NCBI RefSeq assembly: GCF_051622035.1
Contig: NC_135358.1
Coordinates: forward strand, 24,573,501-24,637,500
Reading direction: 5' to 3'
DNA from: Arctopsyche grandis
Taxonomy: Eukaryota; Arthropoda; Insecta; Trichoptera; Hydropsychidae
Length of the DNA: 64,000 nucleotides
Below are positions 46,138-58,500 of the stretch, in pieces. The notes beneath the pieces are model-generated. The model was not told the DNA's origin and searched no databases. It worked only from the letters and a program-made list of their open reading frames with translations. Numbering within the stretch: position 1 is the stretch's first letter; the number at the start of each line of letters is the position of its first letter. The position numbers were made by a program, and so were the translations under genes.

Positions 46138-46482
46138 TAATATATAATTTTTTGTATCTGATAGAAACCGTACATAACGTTTTATTTTAATTAGTTAAAA
46201 ATAAATTTTTAAATCATTCTCTGGTATTTTTTTTTTAAATACATTCATTCATATTCATTCGTGTATTATGTTTGTATTTCAGTTTCGTGCAGATAATGAC
46301 TTTGAATTGCCTGCATTTTTTGTAATAAAGCTATCTGTAAAATCTTTATTGTTCAGTTTATCGCATGCAATGCACTATAAAAACTGTAACCTAGAAACAA
46401 TATACATACATACATATTTTATAATTGTCATTCTTTTTCATCCAATCAATTTTATTTCAATATTTAGTAATATGAACTCGAC

Positions 46483-49400
46483 ATGGCGAAATGTTTAATA
46501 AGAACGTCCTGGTTCATAATTTGTATCTTGTATTCAACGATGGTTAAAGGCCAGGTAATTACTTTCAACGTAAGAACTTATTATAAAATACATTTGTTTT
46601 AAAGTATATTAAAATAATTCCAAGGAATCCAAGCCGAATTTTCGGATACTTGCTCCACAGTTCATATGTAGTTCCGATAAATTAAAAGATAATGCGACTG
46701 CTTTGCCCGAACCCTCTCCTGGAGCTACAACCATTAGGTGAAATTGAATATTGATTTTTTTACATCATATTATATGCACATACGTTATTGCAATTAAATG
46801 AATGGAATATTTAAAGACTTCAGACAGCGTCTGGCCAAGAGCTGAGTTACAATTGGACAGTGCGATTCACTGTTTTAAATGGGCCACGAGGTCAACGATT
46901 CAACTTGCTTGTTTGGCGAGCTGTTCGCAATCTTGAAAAAACCCTGACTAACTTGAGTCCAGAAATAGCCTCTACCAATAAAGTCGTTATAAACAATACA
47001 ATGGTATTATATGTATATATATATATATATATATATTTTAAAATTAACAACATTTTTAGCAAAATACTATAATATTTTATGTTTTCACGTAGCTCGTTGA
47101 AGGCGTCGATTACGTATTTTATATATCTGGTATAAATAAGCAGGGGGTAGTTGGAGATATGAAGAGCTTTGCAATTAAGTTTCAAGACGCTGGAAGTGAA
47201 CCTCAGTTCGATATAAGTGGAGAAGGTGTAAACGAGCAGTTTTCAGTTTTAATGTTAGGTAGTGATGTGATGTACGTTGATGTACCATATGTAATTGAAG
47301 CACATGTTACACCTTGTAAACCAACTCGTGATTACTATGTATGTAACCATTTTTTTATGATTGTTTTTAACTATTTTTGCTTAAAACGCCATTTCAATTT
47401 CTCTCTTTTATTTTGTTTGTAATTTAGTTCGTTTGGACTGTGACTGATTTGTTGTATAATACTGAAGTAAATATTAGTCAACAGAATGGCAAAAGACTCG
47501 ACATTGCTCCGGGGAAGTTGATTGGAGGTCGAGAATACGACATACATTGTAACATTTTAAGAATATCAGACAATAATTTCATAACGTCAGTGAGTGCAAA
47601 TTTTGTTCTCTTATAATGTCTATGAAATTGTCATCAAATTCTAATAAATATAGAGAATAATTTTTGTAGAAAGGGATTTTCATTTTTACAAAAGTAAGAG
47701 GAATTTCCATCGAAATGAATGTGAAAGAGTTAAAAGTTGCTACAAGTAGTTCTATAAATTTAATAGCAACACTCAAAAATCCTGATAATTTTCCTGGAAA
47801 ATTATTCGTAAGTATATTAACAAATATACGATAATATAGTTTCAGTTTTGTTATGCATACATCGTGAATTCATTTAAGATTGAATGGAGCTGCAAAGTAA
47901 GACCAGATTTGAACGTCTGTGATAATTTTAAATCAGTGAATCAAAGTGAACTGACTTTGGAAGGTGGATTGGAGAATGACGGAGAGTATGGTTACATTTA
48001 TACTATCATTATATATGTATAATATAATTAATGATACAACACTATACAATGCATTTGTCATACATTTTAGATATGAATTTGAGGTTATAATAATTAAAGG
48101 CAATGAAAGTGCTACTCAAAAATGTTTAATAATAGCGCAAAATGCTATGATTCCTACTATTGAATTCGATATGGCGTCAGTTTCAGCAATTTCAGGACGT
48201 CCATTAGAAATTCAAGCTAGAGTATCAGATTTGAGATCAGGTTGTAATCTAAGGTGGATTTCAGTTGAAGAAAATAGTTTCACATATTTTGACAAAGAAA
48301 TAGTGGTAATATTAAAACAATATGAATAAGACATATGTATATGTGCATACATATGTACACATGTTTACTTTATTTATTTTAAGCCTGGAAATTTTGGAAA
48401 TTTATTACCAATAAATTCAATTGATGAAACGTTTCTTTCTGAAATAGTTGAATTCGGAAATGAGACAGTTTATAAAAATTTTCCTTTACTAATACCGGGA
48501 ATGTCTGAAGCTTGGCCAGGTTTAAAGTCTAATGTAGAGTATAAATTTCGTTTATTAGTGGAATGTACTTGTTCTATGAGTATTGAATGCGATGGACCCC
48601 AAAATGTTTCAGCATATTCTGATGTTATCGTCGACACAAACGAACCTCCGATTCCGAAATCTCTAAAAGTTTGTCTATTCGTATGTATGTTTATTTTATT
48701 TCGAATGTATATTATCCCATTAACTATCGAATTCCTTACAGATAAAACCAGTGTCTGGAATAGCTTTGATGACTGTCTTTCAGTTTGGAACTTCAGCAGC
48801 CATTGATATATTATCAGACTATCCATTAACGTACATTTTTGGATATAAATTAATGAACGATATTAATATTATAACAAGTTTTGTTGAAAATTTAGTGGTG
48901 GAGACAATTTTACCATTTTCAAGTTAAGTTACTATAATTATTCTGTTTTTGTATTTAATTTTAGACTAATTTGTGTTGATGTGGTACTAATATTTCAGAT
49001 AGCCCTCTGATTCCTACACTTAAGGTATGTGATTCGAGAAGTGCATGTTCAGATATTGATGGTGATCCTATTACTACACTTAAACCCTCAACTCTTACTA
49101 TTAATAAGTTACGTTTATTCATTGACACTTTCCGAGTAAATATCTACAGAAAGGAGTATTTTGATGGTTTCAAGTTAGTGTCTATGGTGCTACAAACACT
49201 TACGGTATCGTATTTTTGTTTTGGTTTTCATATACATACATACAAATGTGACCTACTCTTAATGGAAATTTATTATAAAAAGTCTAGGCTATGGATGAAA
49301 ACGAACTGAACACTTCGTTTATGGTTGATATTGAAAACATAACTAGATTGGATATTTATAAACAAATTGAAAATATTAAAAATGCATCAAATATTGCAAT

Positions 49401-52400
49401 TTCAAATGAATTCATTCTAATAGTTACGAAATTTATTGAGAAGTTTACTGTTTCTGATTCACTTATACAAGTAATATTTATTTAAATTATTCAATAACAA
49501 ATACTATAGTAGTAAATAACAAATTAATTAAAATTTTTAGGATATTTTAAAACTTAGAGATTATGTATTCGAAGTTGTCAGTCAATCTTTAAAAGCAGTA
49601 AGCAATAAACAATCACAAAAATATTCTGAACTAACAAAAAGACACAAATCATTTAAAGTTTATCGAAAACGTCGATATAAGAGAGATTTGTCATCGGACG
49701 ATATTCAAAGTTTATTGAAAGTGTCCGAATACGTGATATTAACGTCAAAAAATGAGGAACAAATAAAAATAGAAAAAGAAAATTTTCTATCGAAACTTCA
49801 AATATCTATCAGAGAATTGTGCAAAAATAAAAAGAAACAATCCACAATTATCGGTACGATTTTTGATTAAATTTTCAATTTAATGTGGTATCATATATTT
49901 GAAGTATAAACATATATATTTTAGAAAGTCAACTTGTATCAATGAGCGTGGAAAAGATCAATTTAAAACCAAATGCAAATTTTTACATTCCTTACAATCC
50001 TAATATTGCGAGTAAAATCAATGATTCTGTAATCAGCAACATGCAGATATTACCAAAAGATAATTTTTTACCTTCAAATCCGTATTGTTTAGCAAAAAGT
50101 TTATATTCAATAAAATTATTTGAAAATGATGAAAAGCAGAATGGCTTTATATATCAAAGTTCAATGTATGATAATGATCTCGTTGAATTAAGAAGCAATT
50201 TTCAAATATTGTTAAAAATTCCTGTCCTTGAACCATTGCTTCAAGTTAATGAAGTCTTGCAGGTATAATAATTCATATCTGTGTGTATATAAATATATTG
50301 GGAATAAATAACATTATTTATAATATTTTTTTATTATATTAGTGCCGCAGATGGAATGAAAATAAATGGGATGAAACGACATGTGAAAGCAATGCTAAAT
50401 ACTTAGTATCTAAAAAGACCAATTACGTGTTATGCAAGTGTGATTCATTTGGATTTATCAGGTACTTTAGTTTTTACAAATATTATTACCTTATTCATTC
50501 GATAAGTATGAATTTGTTTGAAAACATTGTTTTTAGCCTTTACGCGACCCCAAAAGTTATAACAACTACACAAATAAGTTTAGAAGAGAAAACAGATTAT
50601 TTTAATGGATTCATGTCGACAATATCTGAATTTTCATTTTCTACTACGATTTCATTTGATGATACATCTGAAAGCTTATTTGGTACAACTGAAAGTTTAT
50701 TTAATACAACTGAAAGTTCATTTGATACCAATACATCGTTAAAATGTAAAATGTTTTAAGTATCTTTGTTTAAATTATTTTGAAATAATAAATTTAATTG
50801 CTATTTTTTTTTTCACAAAGCGGATAATTGGAATGGAAGTCGATTACTTTTACCGTCTCTAATTAGTATTTTTATTATTGGAATAATGTTTTTATCGATA
50901 TTTATCTGTTTCAAGCGAAGGAAAAATCAAAAGAAAGCCACCAAAATTGTAAGTTTATATATTTCACTTTTTTTTTAGATTTTATGTTGTAGATAAGGGA
51001 AACACTACGGTAGTTGGTCATGCGATAGTCTTTGGCAATCTGTATTATATTAATGCAATAACGCTTATTATAATCGATAAATTAATTTATTGATAGAACG
51101 AGAGCTTTACTGAGGGCACAAATATACATAACTCAGTAATATCACAGAATCCTTATTTTTTTTATAACTAACTATTTTAGAGCGATTAATGACTGAAGTG
51201 TTTCTTTAATTGATATTAAAAAAAATATAAATAAAAAATAATGATTTGCCGTAAAAATCAGAATTAGCCATAGCTGTTATTATAACTATTACGACAAATG
51301 TCATTGGTTGGTATCACCGGTTTGCATTGTGCTATCGCTGTCAAGTCATATTCTTGCTTCGTTTATTCTATATCTCTGATTATTTCTTCACGGTAAAGAG
51401 AATAAAACTGTGTAATTGTACTATGGCGTTTAATATAAGCTCAAAGAGGATTGTGAAAGTGAAAAAGTGCAGAAAAAACATAAGTTTGGATACTAAATTA
51501 AAGGTACTGAGTAGATTTCAGGCTGGAGAAAAAGCTAGCACTATAGCCAAAGCATTAGGATTGGCTATATCAACGGTGTGCACGATACGAGAAAATAGTA
51601 TAAAGATATTATCGAGCGCACAAGCCGTTACTCCAGGGCGAGCGACAAAGTTGTACCGGAACAGAAGCGATCTCATGGAGAACATGGAACAACATTTGAA
51701 CGATTGGATTGAAAACCAAATTCAAAACGATATTCCCATCAACACATTGGTAATACGCGAGAAGGCTAAAACACTCTTCGAACGACTGAAACGTGAGCAG
51801 GGTGAAACATCAGACTCGGAAACGTTCAACGCCAGTAGAGGATGGTATGAGCGGTTTAAAAATCGTTCGACTTTGCTTAATAATAAAATGGGAGACGAAA
51901 GCGAAAACGATGCTAGAACTGCTGAACAGTATCCACAGATTTTACAAAGAATTATAGAAGAAGGCGGATATACACCTCAACAAGTTTTTAACGTTGACGA
52001 GACTGGATTATATTGGAAGCGTATGCCCGGAAAGATTTTTAAAAGTTTTGAAGAAGTTACTTCCTTAGGATCTAAAGATCGTCTCACGTTACTTTTAGGT
52101 AGTAATGCTGAGGGTGATTTTAAATTAAAACCATTATTAGTTTATTATTCAGAAACGCCGAGAGCTATGAAAGGTTATTCTAAGCCGGACTTGCCTGTTA
52201 TATGGCGTTCTAATAAAAATTCGTTTATTAGTGTCAGTATATTTCAAGAATGGTTTTCAACTTACTTTTGTCCGGCTGTTGAAAAATATTGCTACCTGAA
52301 TAACCTTCCACATAGAGCTCTTCTTATTATTGATAATGGCTTAGGACATCCAGTAAATCTGAATGATATATCTCAACACGTTCGTGTTGAATTTCTTCCG

Positions 52401-53572
52401 AGAAATAAAACGGCTTCTATTCAACCGATGTGTCAAGGAGTTATATCGACTTTAAAAGCTTGCTATCTAAGAAGGGCTTTTGCTCATTTTGTACGCTTGA
52501 CCGAGAGCGATGGATTGCCTGTAGAAAGAGAATTGTGGAGGAATTACCATATTATGAATGCTATTGATAACATTACCGAGTCATGGGAAGAGCTTCCGGC
52601 TTGTGCAATGAATCGTGCATGGGAAAAACTATGGCCTGAATGTGTACATGATGAAATGGTTCAGGAAACAGTTTCAGATATACAAAAAAATATTGTAGAT
52701 ATTGCTAAGAATGTTGGATTTGATGAAATAGAAGAGTCGGACGTTGTGGAGTTCATTCAGTCGCACGGTGAAGATTTCATGAAGGAGAGTATGTCGCATG
52801 TTGATGATGACAAACTCGAATCTGGTGATGATAGTGAAACTACTGAGGCTACTTATAATCCAAGGCAATTGACCATGGATTGTTTGTTTCAATCGTTCAC
52901 TCATTTGGAAGCTGCGCTCAAGATCATATCAGAGAATGATCCTTGTCGTGACAGAAGTCTTAAAGTGACCCGAGCTGTTAACGAAGCTTTTCATTGTTAC
53001 AAGGAACTTTATCGAGAAAAACAGAAAAGATTTATGCAAAATACTATAAATACTGTAAATCCTTCAACTTCAACTTGTAAAACTTCTACGAGAAAGAATC
53101 CTTTAATAGCCAAAATAAGACCCTCTCAAACGATAATTGAAGATGACAAAACGAGCATATCATTTCTTCCAGTTTCTTTGAGTAATACTTAAACTAACAA
53201 TAATTGCTACATATGTTCATGTTTGTGCCTATCGATGGATGGCTGTGGTGGTATGTTAAATTTTAAAATAAATGGTTTCTTGTATTATAATATATGAATT
53301 CTTTACTGTGGTAAAATTAATTTATAAGGCATTTAAAAACATTATGTTTGATTTGTTTTCAGATTCCAGCAAAAGCTGTTGTCGCTTCATATGAAATACC
53401 CAAGTATCGGAAATTTCATGCAGAATATTTGATGGAAGGTTCTGTGGAGTCTTTGGGTATTTTATATTTTGTTTTTATTATTAATTTATATTTTATTAAT
53501 TATAAATAACCATATAAACTTATTTCAGGTCCTTTGCTTCATGTGAATGGTGTGACCGTTAGAAGATATTGA
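46483..53572 (+). CDS. REJ/GAIN-GPS single-pass membrane protein (polycystin-1/egg-jelly-receptor-like), 19 exons
   Basis: Exons 46483-46554, 46625-46737, 46817-47003, 47093-47338, 47428-47589, 47670-47807, 47879-47985, 48071-48305, 48384-48668, 48742-48922, 48999-49204, 49288-49470, 49541-49853, 49925-50262, 50343-50461, 50537-50745, 50821-50948, 53363-53456 and 53529-53572 join in phase to 1,119 residues. Signal peptide (about 1-23), a long ectodomain with Cys/Trp patterns of the REJ module (IEWSCKVRPDLNVCDNF, YDIHCNILR), then a GPS-like CRRWNENKWDETTC / LCKCDSFGF (923-960), a Ser/Thr-rich stalk, one membrane helix (about 1038-1059, LISIFIIGIMFLSIFICF) stopped by KRRKNQKK, and a 60-residue tail. 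No polycystin channel follows. The exon 3 acceptor (46817) is chosen by phase. Intron 17 hosts a Tigger-type transposase. Family assignment is moderate. Confidence 0.72.
51423..53192 (+). CDS. Tigger/Jerky-type (pogo clade) transposase ORF, intronless, in an intron
   Basis: A single 589-codon frame (ATG 51423; an in-frame ATG at 51327 adds an unlikely Cys-rich leader) inside intron 17 of the REJ/GPS gene, same strand. Order: CENP-B/pipsqueak helix-turn-helix (about 15-60, LDTKLKVLSRFQAGEKASTI), second CENP-B-type DNA-binding half (about 80-150, SRGWYERFKNRS), DDE_1 catalytic core (about 185-400) and an acidic C-terminus. Catalytic positions: D192 in NVDETGLYW and D304 in LLIIDNGLGHP are present, but the third (QPMDQG in the family) reads QPMCQG, Cys at 337. 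No stop or frameshift interrupts it. No flanking TIRs were found. It is either a domesticated Jerky-like gene or a recently disabled transposon. Confidence 0.88.
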   Translation: MAFNISSKRIVKVKKCRKNISLDTKLKVLSRFQAGEKASTIAKALGLAISTVCTIRENSIKILSSAQAVTPGRATKLYRNRSDLMENMEQHLNDWIENQIQNDIPINTLVIREKAKTLFERLKREQGETSDSETFNASRGWYERFKNRSTLLNNKMGDESENDARTAEQYPQILQRIIEEGGYTPQQVFNVDETGLYWKRMPGKIFKSFEEVTSLGSKDRLTLLLGSNAEGDFKLKPLLVYYSETPRAMKGYSKPDLPVIWRSNKNSFISVSIFQEWFSTYFCPAVEKYCYLNNLPHRALLIIDNGLGHPVNLNDISQHVRVEFLPRNKTASIQPMCQGVISTLKACYLRRAFAHFVRLTESDGLPVERELWRNYHIMNAIDNITESWEELPACAMNRAWEKLWPECVHDEMVQETVSDIQKNIVDIAKNVGFDEIEESDVVEFIQSHGEDFMKESMSHVDDDKLESGDDSETTEATYNPRQLTMDCLFQSFTHLEAALKIISENDPCRDRSLKVTRAVNEAFHCYKELYREKQKRFMQNTINTVNPSTSTCKTSTRKNPLIAKIRPSQTIIEDDKTSISFLPVSLSNT

Positions 53573-55564
53573 ATATTTTTACATTGTTGATAAATAATAT
53601 GAGGTTTACTTAAATAAAATAAAAAATTCTATTTTGTCACCGTAAAATGTATTTCTTTAATTATATTTTACTATATTCTGTAATACTACTGTAAGATCCT
53701 GTTATATGAAATCAGATAGTATTTGTTTTATTTAATGAAGGAATTGGGGAAATTAATTGTTTTATTATAACATTTGAAATATAAATGATGTTCAATTATA
53801 ATATTTGATTTTTCTTTTTGATCCTGCTATTATATAAAAAAATAAAATAAACTGTACAGAAATTATAACAAAATATTTATTACATAATTATAGAGGTAAT
53901 ATTAGTAAAATTCAATAACTGAAACAATATAAATACAAATACAAAAACTGAAATTGTTTATTCAATATCCTAATATTTTACATGAAATAATATGAATAAT
54001 AAAGAGAATTCTAATATTATATAACTATATATCATACATACATACATACAATGTATAACATATTTCAGCGCTTGTCGATAGATGTACTGTATGTAATAAA
54101 TTGACTAGATATCGCCATTATTCAATGAAATATAACATTGGTGTATACAGGGATGTGCAAGAATGCACTTGGGGTGTCTTTTTATATGAATTTTAAAATC
54201 GATATTTATAAAACCTAATCAAATTTAAATATCTTAAATGCTGAATACGGTTTGTGGCATTAAGAATTTAAAAGTTCTGTTTTAGACACATATGTACATA
54301 CATACCGGATATTTTTTCTTGTTACCACATATATTTTGATTGTGCTTAATGAATATAATTTACACAGAATTTGCGTCCACCAAACATCGTCTGCTAGAAA
54401 TCTGATTATTGTGTTGAATTATTATATCTTTATCATATTGATCCAGATAATAATCGAAATTTTATTATAATTTGAAGTCATAGTAAAATATCCTTAGCGG
54501 TAAGATTTTATAAAAAAAAAAAAATGTACAACATATGTACATACATTAATATGGTTGAAAGTCAGTCTCAAATAATTATTAACTTAAGCTACAATTTATT
54601 CTTTATTAAATGATTTTATAAAACTTTTTTTACTAACAATTTTTATCTTATATATCCTATGTACATATATGTGTATTTTATACAATATCAAAGTTATGTA
54701 ACGAATGGAAATAAATGACAATTTTATTTGAGAAATATTTCAACGATGCCCTATAAATATTTTACATATTGAGAAGATTCAAAAACTAACATTTTAATGC
54801 AAATCTGTACAATATATTTATATGTATTAAGTAAAAAATCAACATCTTTTTTAATTAAGTTTTTATAGTTGCAGTTATCACAGGAATTATCATCTAAATT
54901 TATTTGCTTGGCATTTATTTCAGTTTAACTGGCAACATAGAGTTCGTATATATTATAACAATAATATAATTATGATTAATATTTTGTCTCAATCTAAAAT
55001 AAGCTCTGTTTGATTTTTATTCTAAAACTTTATATACAAAATAAGCTAAAACAAATATATATTATACAAAATCAAAACTAGCATATTATAGTACGTATTT
55101 TAAAAAAGGAGTAAGATTATTAAATTATGTATGTGTAAAATAGGAAAAAAAACCTTGAGCAATTTGGGCAGTTTGAGTGAATTTCTTCAGACTGGTATAT
55201 TTTGGTCCATATAAAGAAATTTTTGTTCAATTTAATTTTGAATATTAATTAATACTGCTATTAAGATTTACATATGTAAACGTTAAATAATAGTAAAATG
55301 ATGTGATATGTCCTTCAAATAAGTCCAAATTGCATTATAATGGATGCTATTGTGTCACTGGAATACACATAAATTGTATTCTGATTTTATTATTATGATT
55401 CAGATTATTATTGATATTATTTGGCTGAGTTAAGATGACAGCAGATGAATTAAAATATCAAAATTATTTAATATAATATGTATGAAATTGAAAATGAAAA
55501 ATGTATAGTAAAAAGAGATTTCGTTTAAAATATACTACTTAATTTAGAATTGTTTAAAGTTTGG
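53573..55564. other. Convergent 3' region of the REJ/GPS and Dscam-like genes
   Basis: Two kilobases of very AT-rich DNA with catacatacata microsatellites (for example 54029-54050) and no coding exon. It must contain both 3' UTRs; AATAAA occurs on the plus strand soon after the stop (53612-53617). Confidence 0.55.
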
Positions 55565-58500
55565 TTAACTATGTGACGAGCTTGCTGATTGGTGTACGTG
55601 CAATGGCCTGTCCATGAAATGTCTTGGTGTTCGAGCTCTGTCCGGAGGTGGCGACAGCTCGTTCGATTCTGTACTCGATTCACGTTGATAAATATCTACA
55701 AAATATAAATTAAACATTGTATAAACTTTTATACCCATACGTATTGGAATGACAGAGTTCGCAAAGCATACCTTGTTGTATCGGTATTCCATACGTCGAA
55801 CTGGAACATTGACGTGGTCTACCGCGAACTCTTAATGGTTGCATTTCACAAGCATTCCCCATTTTATCGTCATCTGTAAAACATGAGGCATGGAAACTGG
55901 TTGTTGTAATATTAATTTGTCACTTGGTACTAAAAGGCCCAATATTCACAAAAATTTCATTGAAAGTTTCTACCACTCAATATAATACGTTTACTCTAGT
56001 TGGGCCTAGCGTTTTATACATATGTATATATATATATTTGTATAGAATATGTATTATATATATTATAATAATCTACCTTTTAAAGTTGTATGTCTGTGTG
56101 GCTTTTGCGTGTAATGGCGTTTACATTGCGATTGCATAGGTAAAGCATCGTTTTCAATATGTCCAAAAGTGCGAAATTGTAAAGTGTGATCTAATGTAGA
56201 CGGTGCTACCTGCCTCGTAGGACCTCCTACTTGAAACGTGGCGTACGGACTTATTTCGTACATTTCTAAAATCATAAAAATACATGGTTTTTGATTTTTT
56301 CACATTCGAAATCAAATCTGAAGTACATACATACATACATATTTGAGTATCATAAAACATACCTGAAGATTCTCTTCGCATTTTGTCAACATGTCCTTTG
56401 ATTGGCGATGTAGAGTAATCATGTTGAATGTTTCGCATATTTTGATGCTCTGCACATATCGTCTTTTCGTCACTTGCTTGCGATTGACTTCTTTGCCTAT
56501 CACCACCGTATTCAGATTGATCACTACAGTGACAAATCATTCTGGAAATATTGATAATTTCAAGTACATAGTTAAAACAATAGCTGCCGATTAGTAACCA
56601 GTAGTAACTATTTTAACAAAAAGTAATAAACAGACCTTCGTTTTTTAATCAATATGTAAGCAACAGACAAAGTAGATATGGCTGCCACAGTTGCAAATAC
56701 AATTGATATCAAATTAAATATATTATCTCTACTATCGATGTCGTTGGGATGTATGGGTTCCATTGGAAAATTAACCGGTGGTGATATGAGAGCTGAAAAG
56801 TATTTGTTCAGTCATTAATGTCGGCTATAATTTTATTTTGTAATTAATTACTGAAAATTAGAGCTGAAACGTACCACCAGTAAGTGTTGTAGTAGCAGCT
56901 CGGACGACAGCTGTACTTCTTCCAGCATGATTCTCGGCTGAAATCCTAATCTCATACCACGTTGCAGGTGCTAGGTGTGGAAGTGTCAATGGAGCTGATC
57001 CACCAGCCCCTCCTATAGTTGCCTGCCAAGCTCCAGAGCCACCCCGTCTCCACTCAGCACCCACATTTAAAACAGGACAGTCGATAGAGTCACTCAAAGA
57101 TCGTCTTACATCGAGAATCACACAGCTAGAGTTACTCCATATCAAATCCTCCCAATCGTCGGGCAATTTTGGTGCTACAATTAATTTAAATTTTACTCAC
57201 ATTTTTGATTTCAGAAATGTATGATGTAAGAAATATAATATATTGTTTACCTTCCCCTTTGGTGTTCACGTGAAGCGATGAACAAAATTCTCCTTTGCCG
57301 ATTCTATTATAAGCTGCTATTTGAAATGAATATTGAGAGCCACATTTGAGGCCGACTATGTTGAATGTATTAATTTCTGCGGGTAATTCCACGCTTTGCA
57401 TACTCTCTTCCATACGTTTGTATATGAGTGTGTAACCTGTTTTAATTTTTAGTTTTATATTATTTGTATATGTGAATAAATTGATTATCTGCGTCGTTAA
57501 TTACCCATTATCATCGAGCCACCATCTCCGGTGGATCTCCATTGAATTTGAACACTGTTAGCAGTTGTATACAGTATGTCAAGTGATGGAGCACTGGGTG
57601 GAGTCAAGCATACAACAGAGTATACTATATCATCAGAACCGAATAAATTCTTAGCAGTACACGTATAGTTTCCACTAACGCTTTTATCAATGTCTAAAAA
57701 TGAAGTAAATTTTATTTAGTAACCATTGATATAGTATATAAATAAATTTCATTATCAGTACTCTTAAATAATTAACGAAACGTACTGTGAATCAATAAAT
57801 TTCCTTCTGTTGTCACTTTATAAAGTTGACTGTGTGTGATTGGTTTTTGAGAATGCAGCCAACGAGCTCTCGGTGTGGGATTACCGACGACCATGCAACT
57901 CAGTATGATGGAACGTCCAATACCTCCCCGTACAGCGATTCCAAACGAGGCAATACGTGCACCAACTATTAAAATAAAATACAATTTAAAACATATGCAT
58001 ACCACAGAGTTATGAAAAAAACAATTCTACTACAGAACTGACCTCTCATTGTCGTTACTTGATTTACAGAACTTGTTGCTTCTCCTTCACCAGAGCCTGT
58101 ATTTGCCGTGAGCCAAAATTCGTATCGTCTGTTTTCAGTCAACTTTCTTATTTCTAATGCACCACCAATCCCGATGTTGGTAAAACTTTTTAGCTCTAAT
58201 GCGTTTACAACTTGTGTCATTGGCTGTCCACCTCTGAAATACGTACATATATAAATATATAGTATAAGTTTTAAAGCAATGCAATTTGTTTTGAATTATT
58301 CATGTTTACCTTGCAGCATCTCTGTAATATATTGTGTAATATATAACTTTTCCATTGGGTTTCTTTGGTGGTAACCAACTAATCATAATTGATTCAGATG
58401 TACTTGATATGGCTTTGATATCCGCTGGTGGTCCAGGTACTAAAATGCGATATAAATATTCAATTTGATAAATCAAGCGTTAATCATATTAAAAATATTT

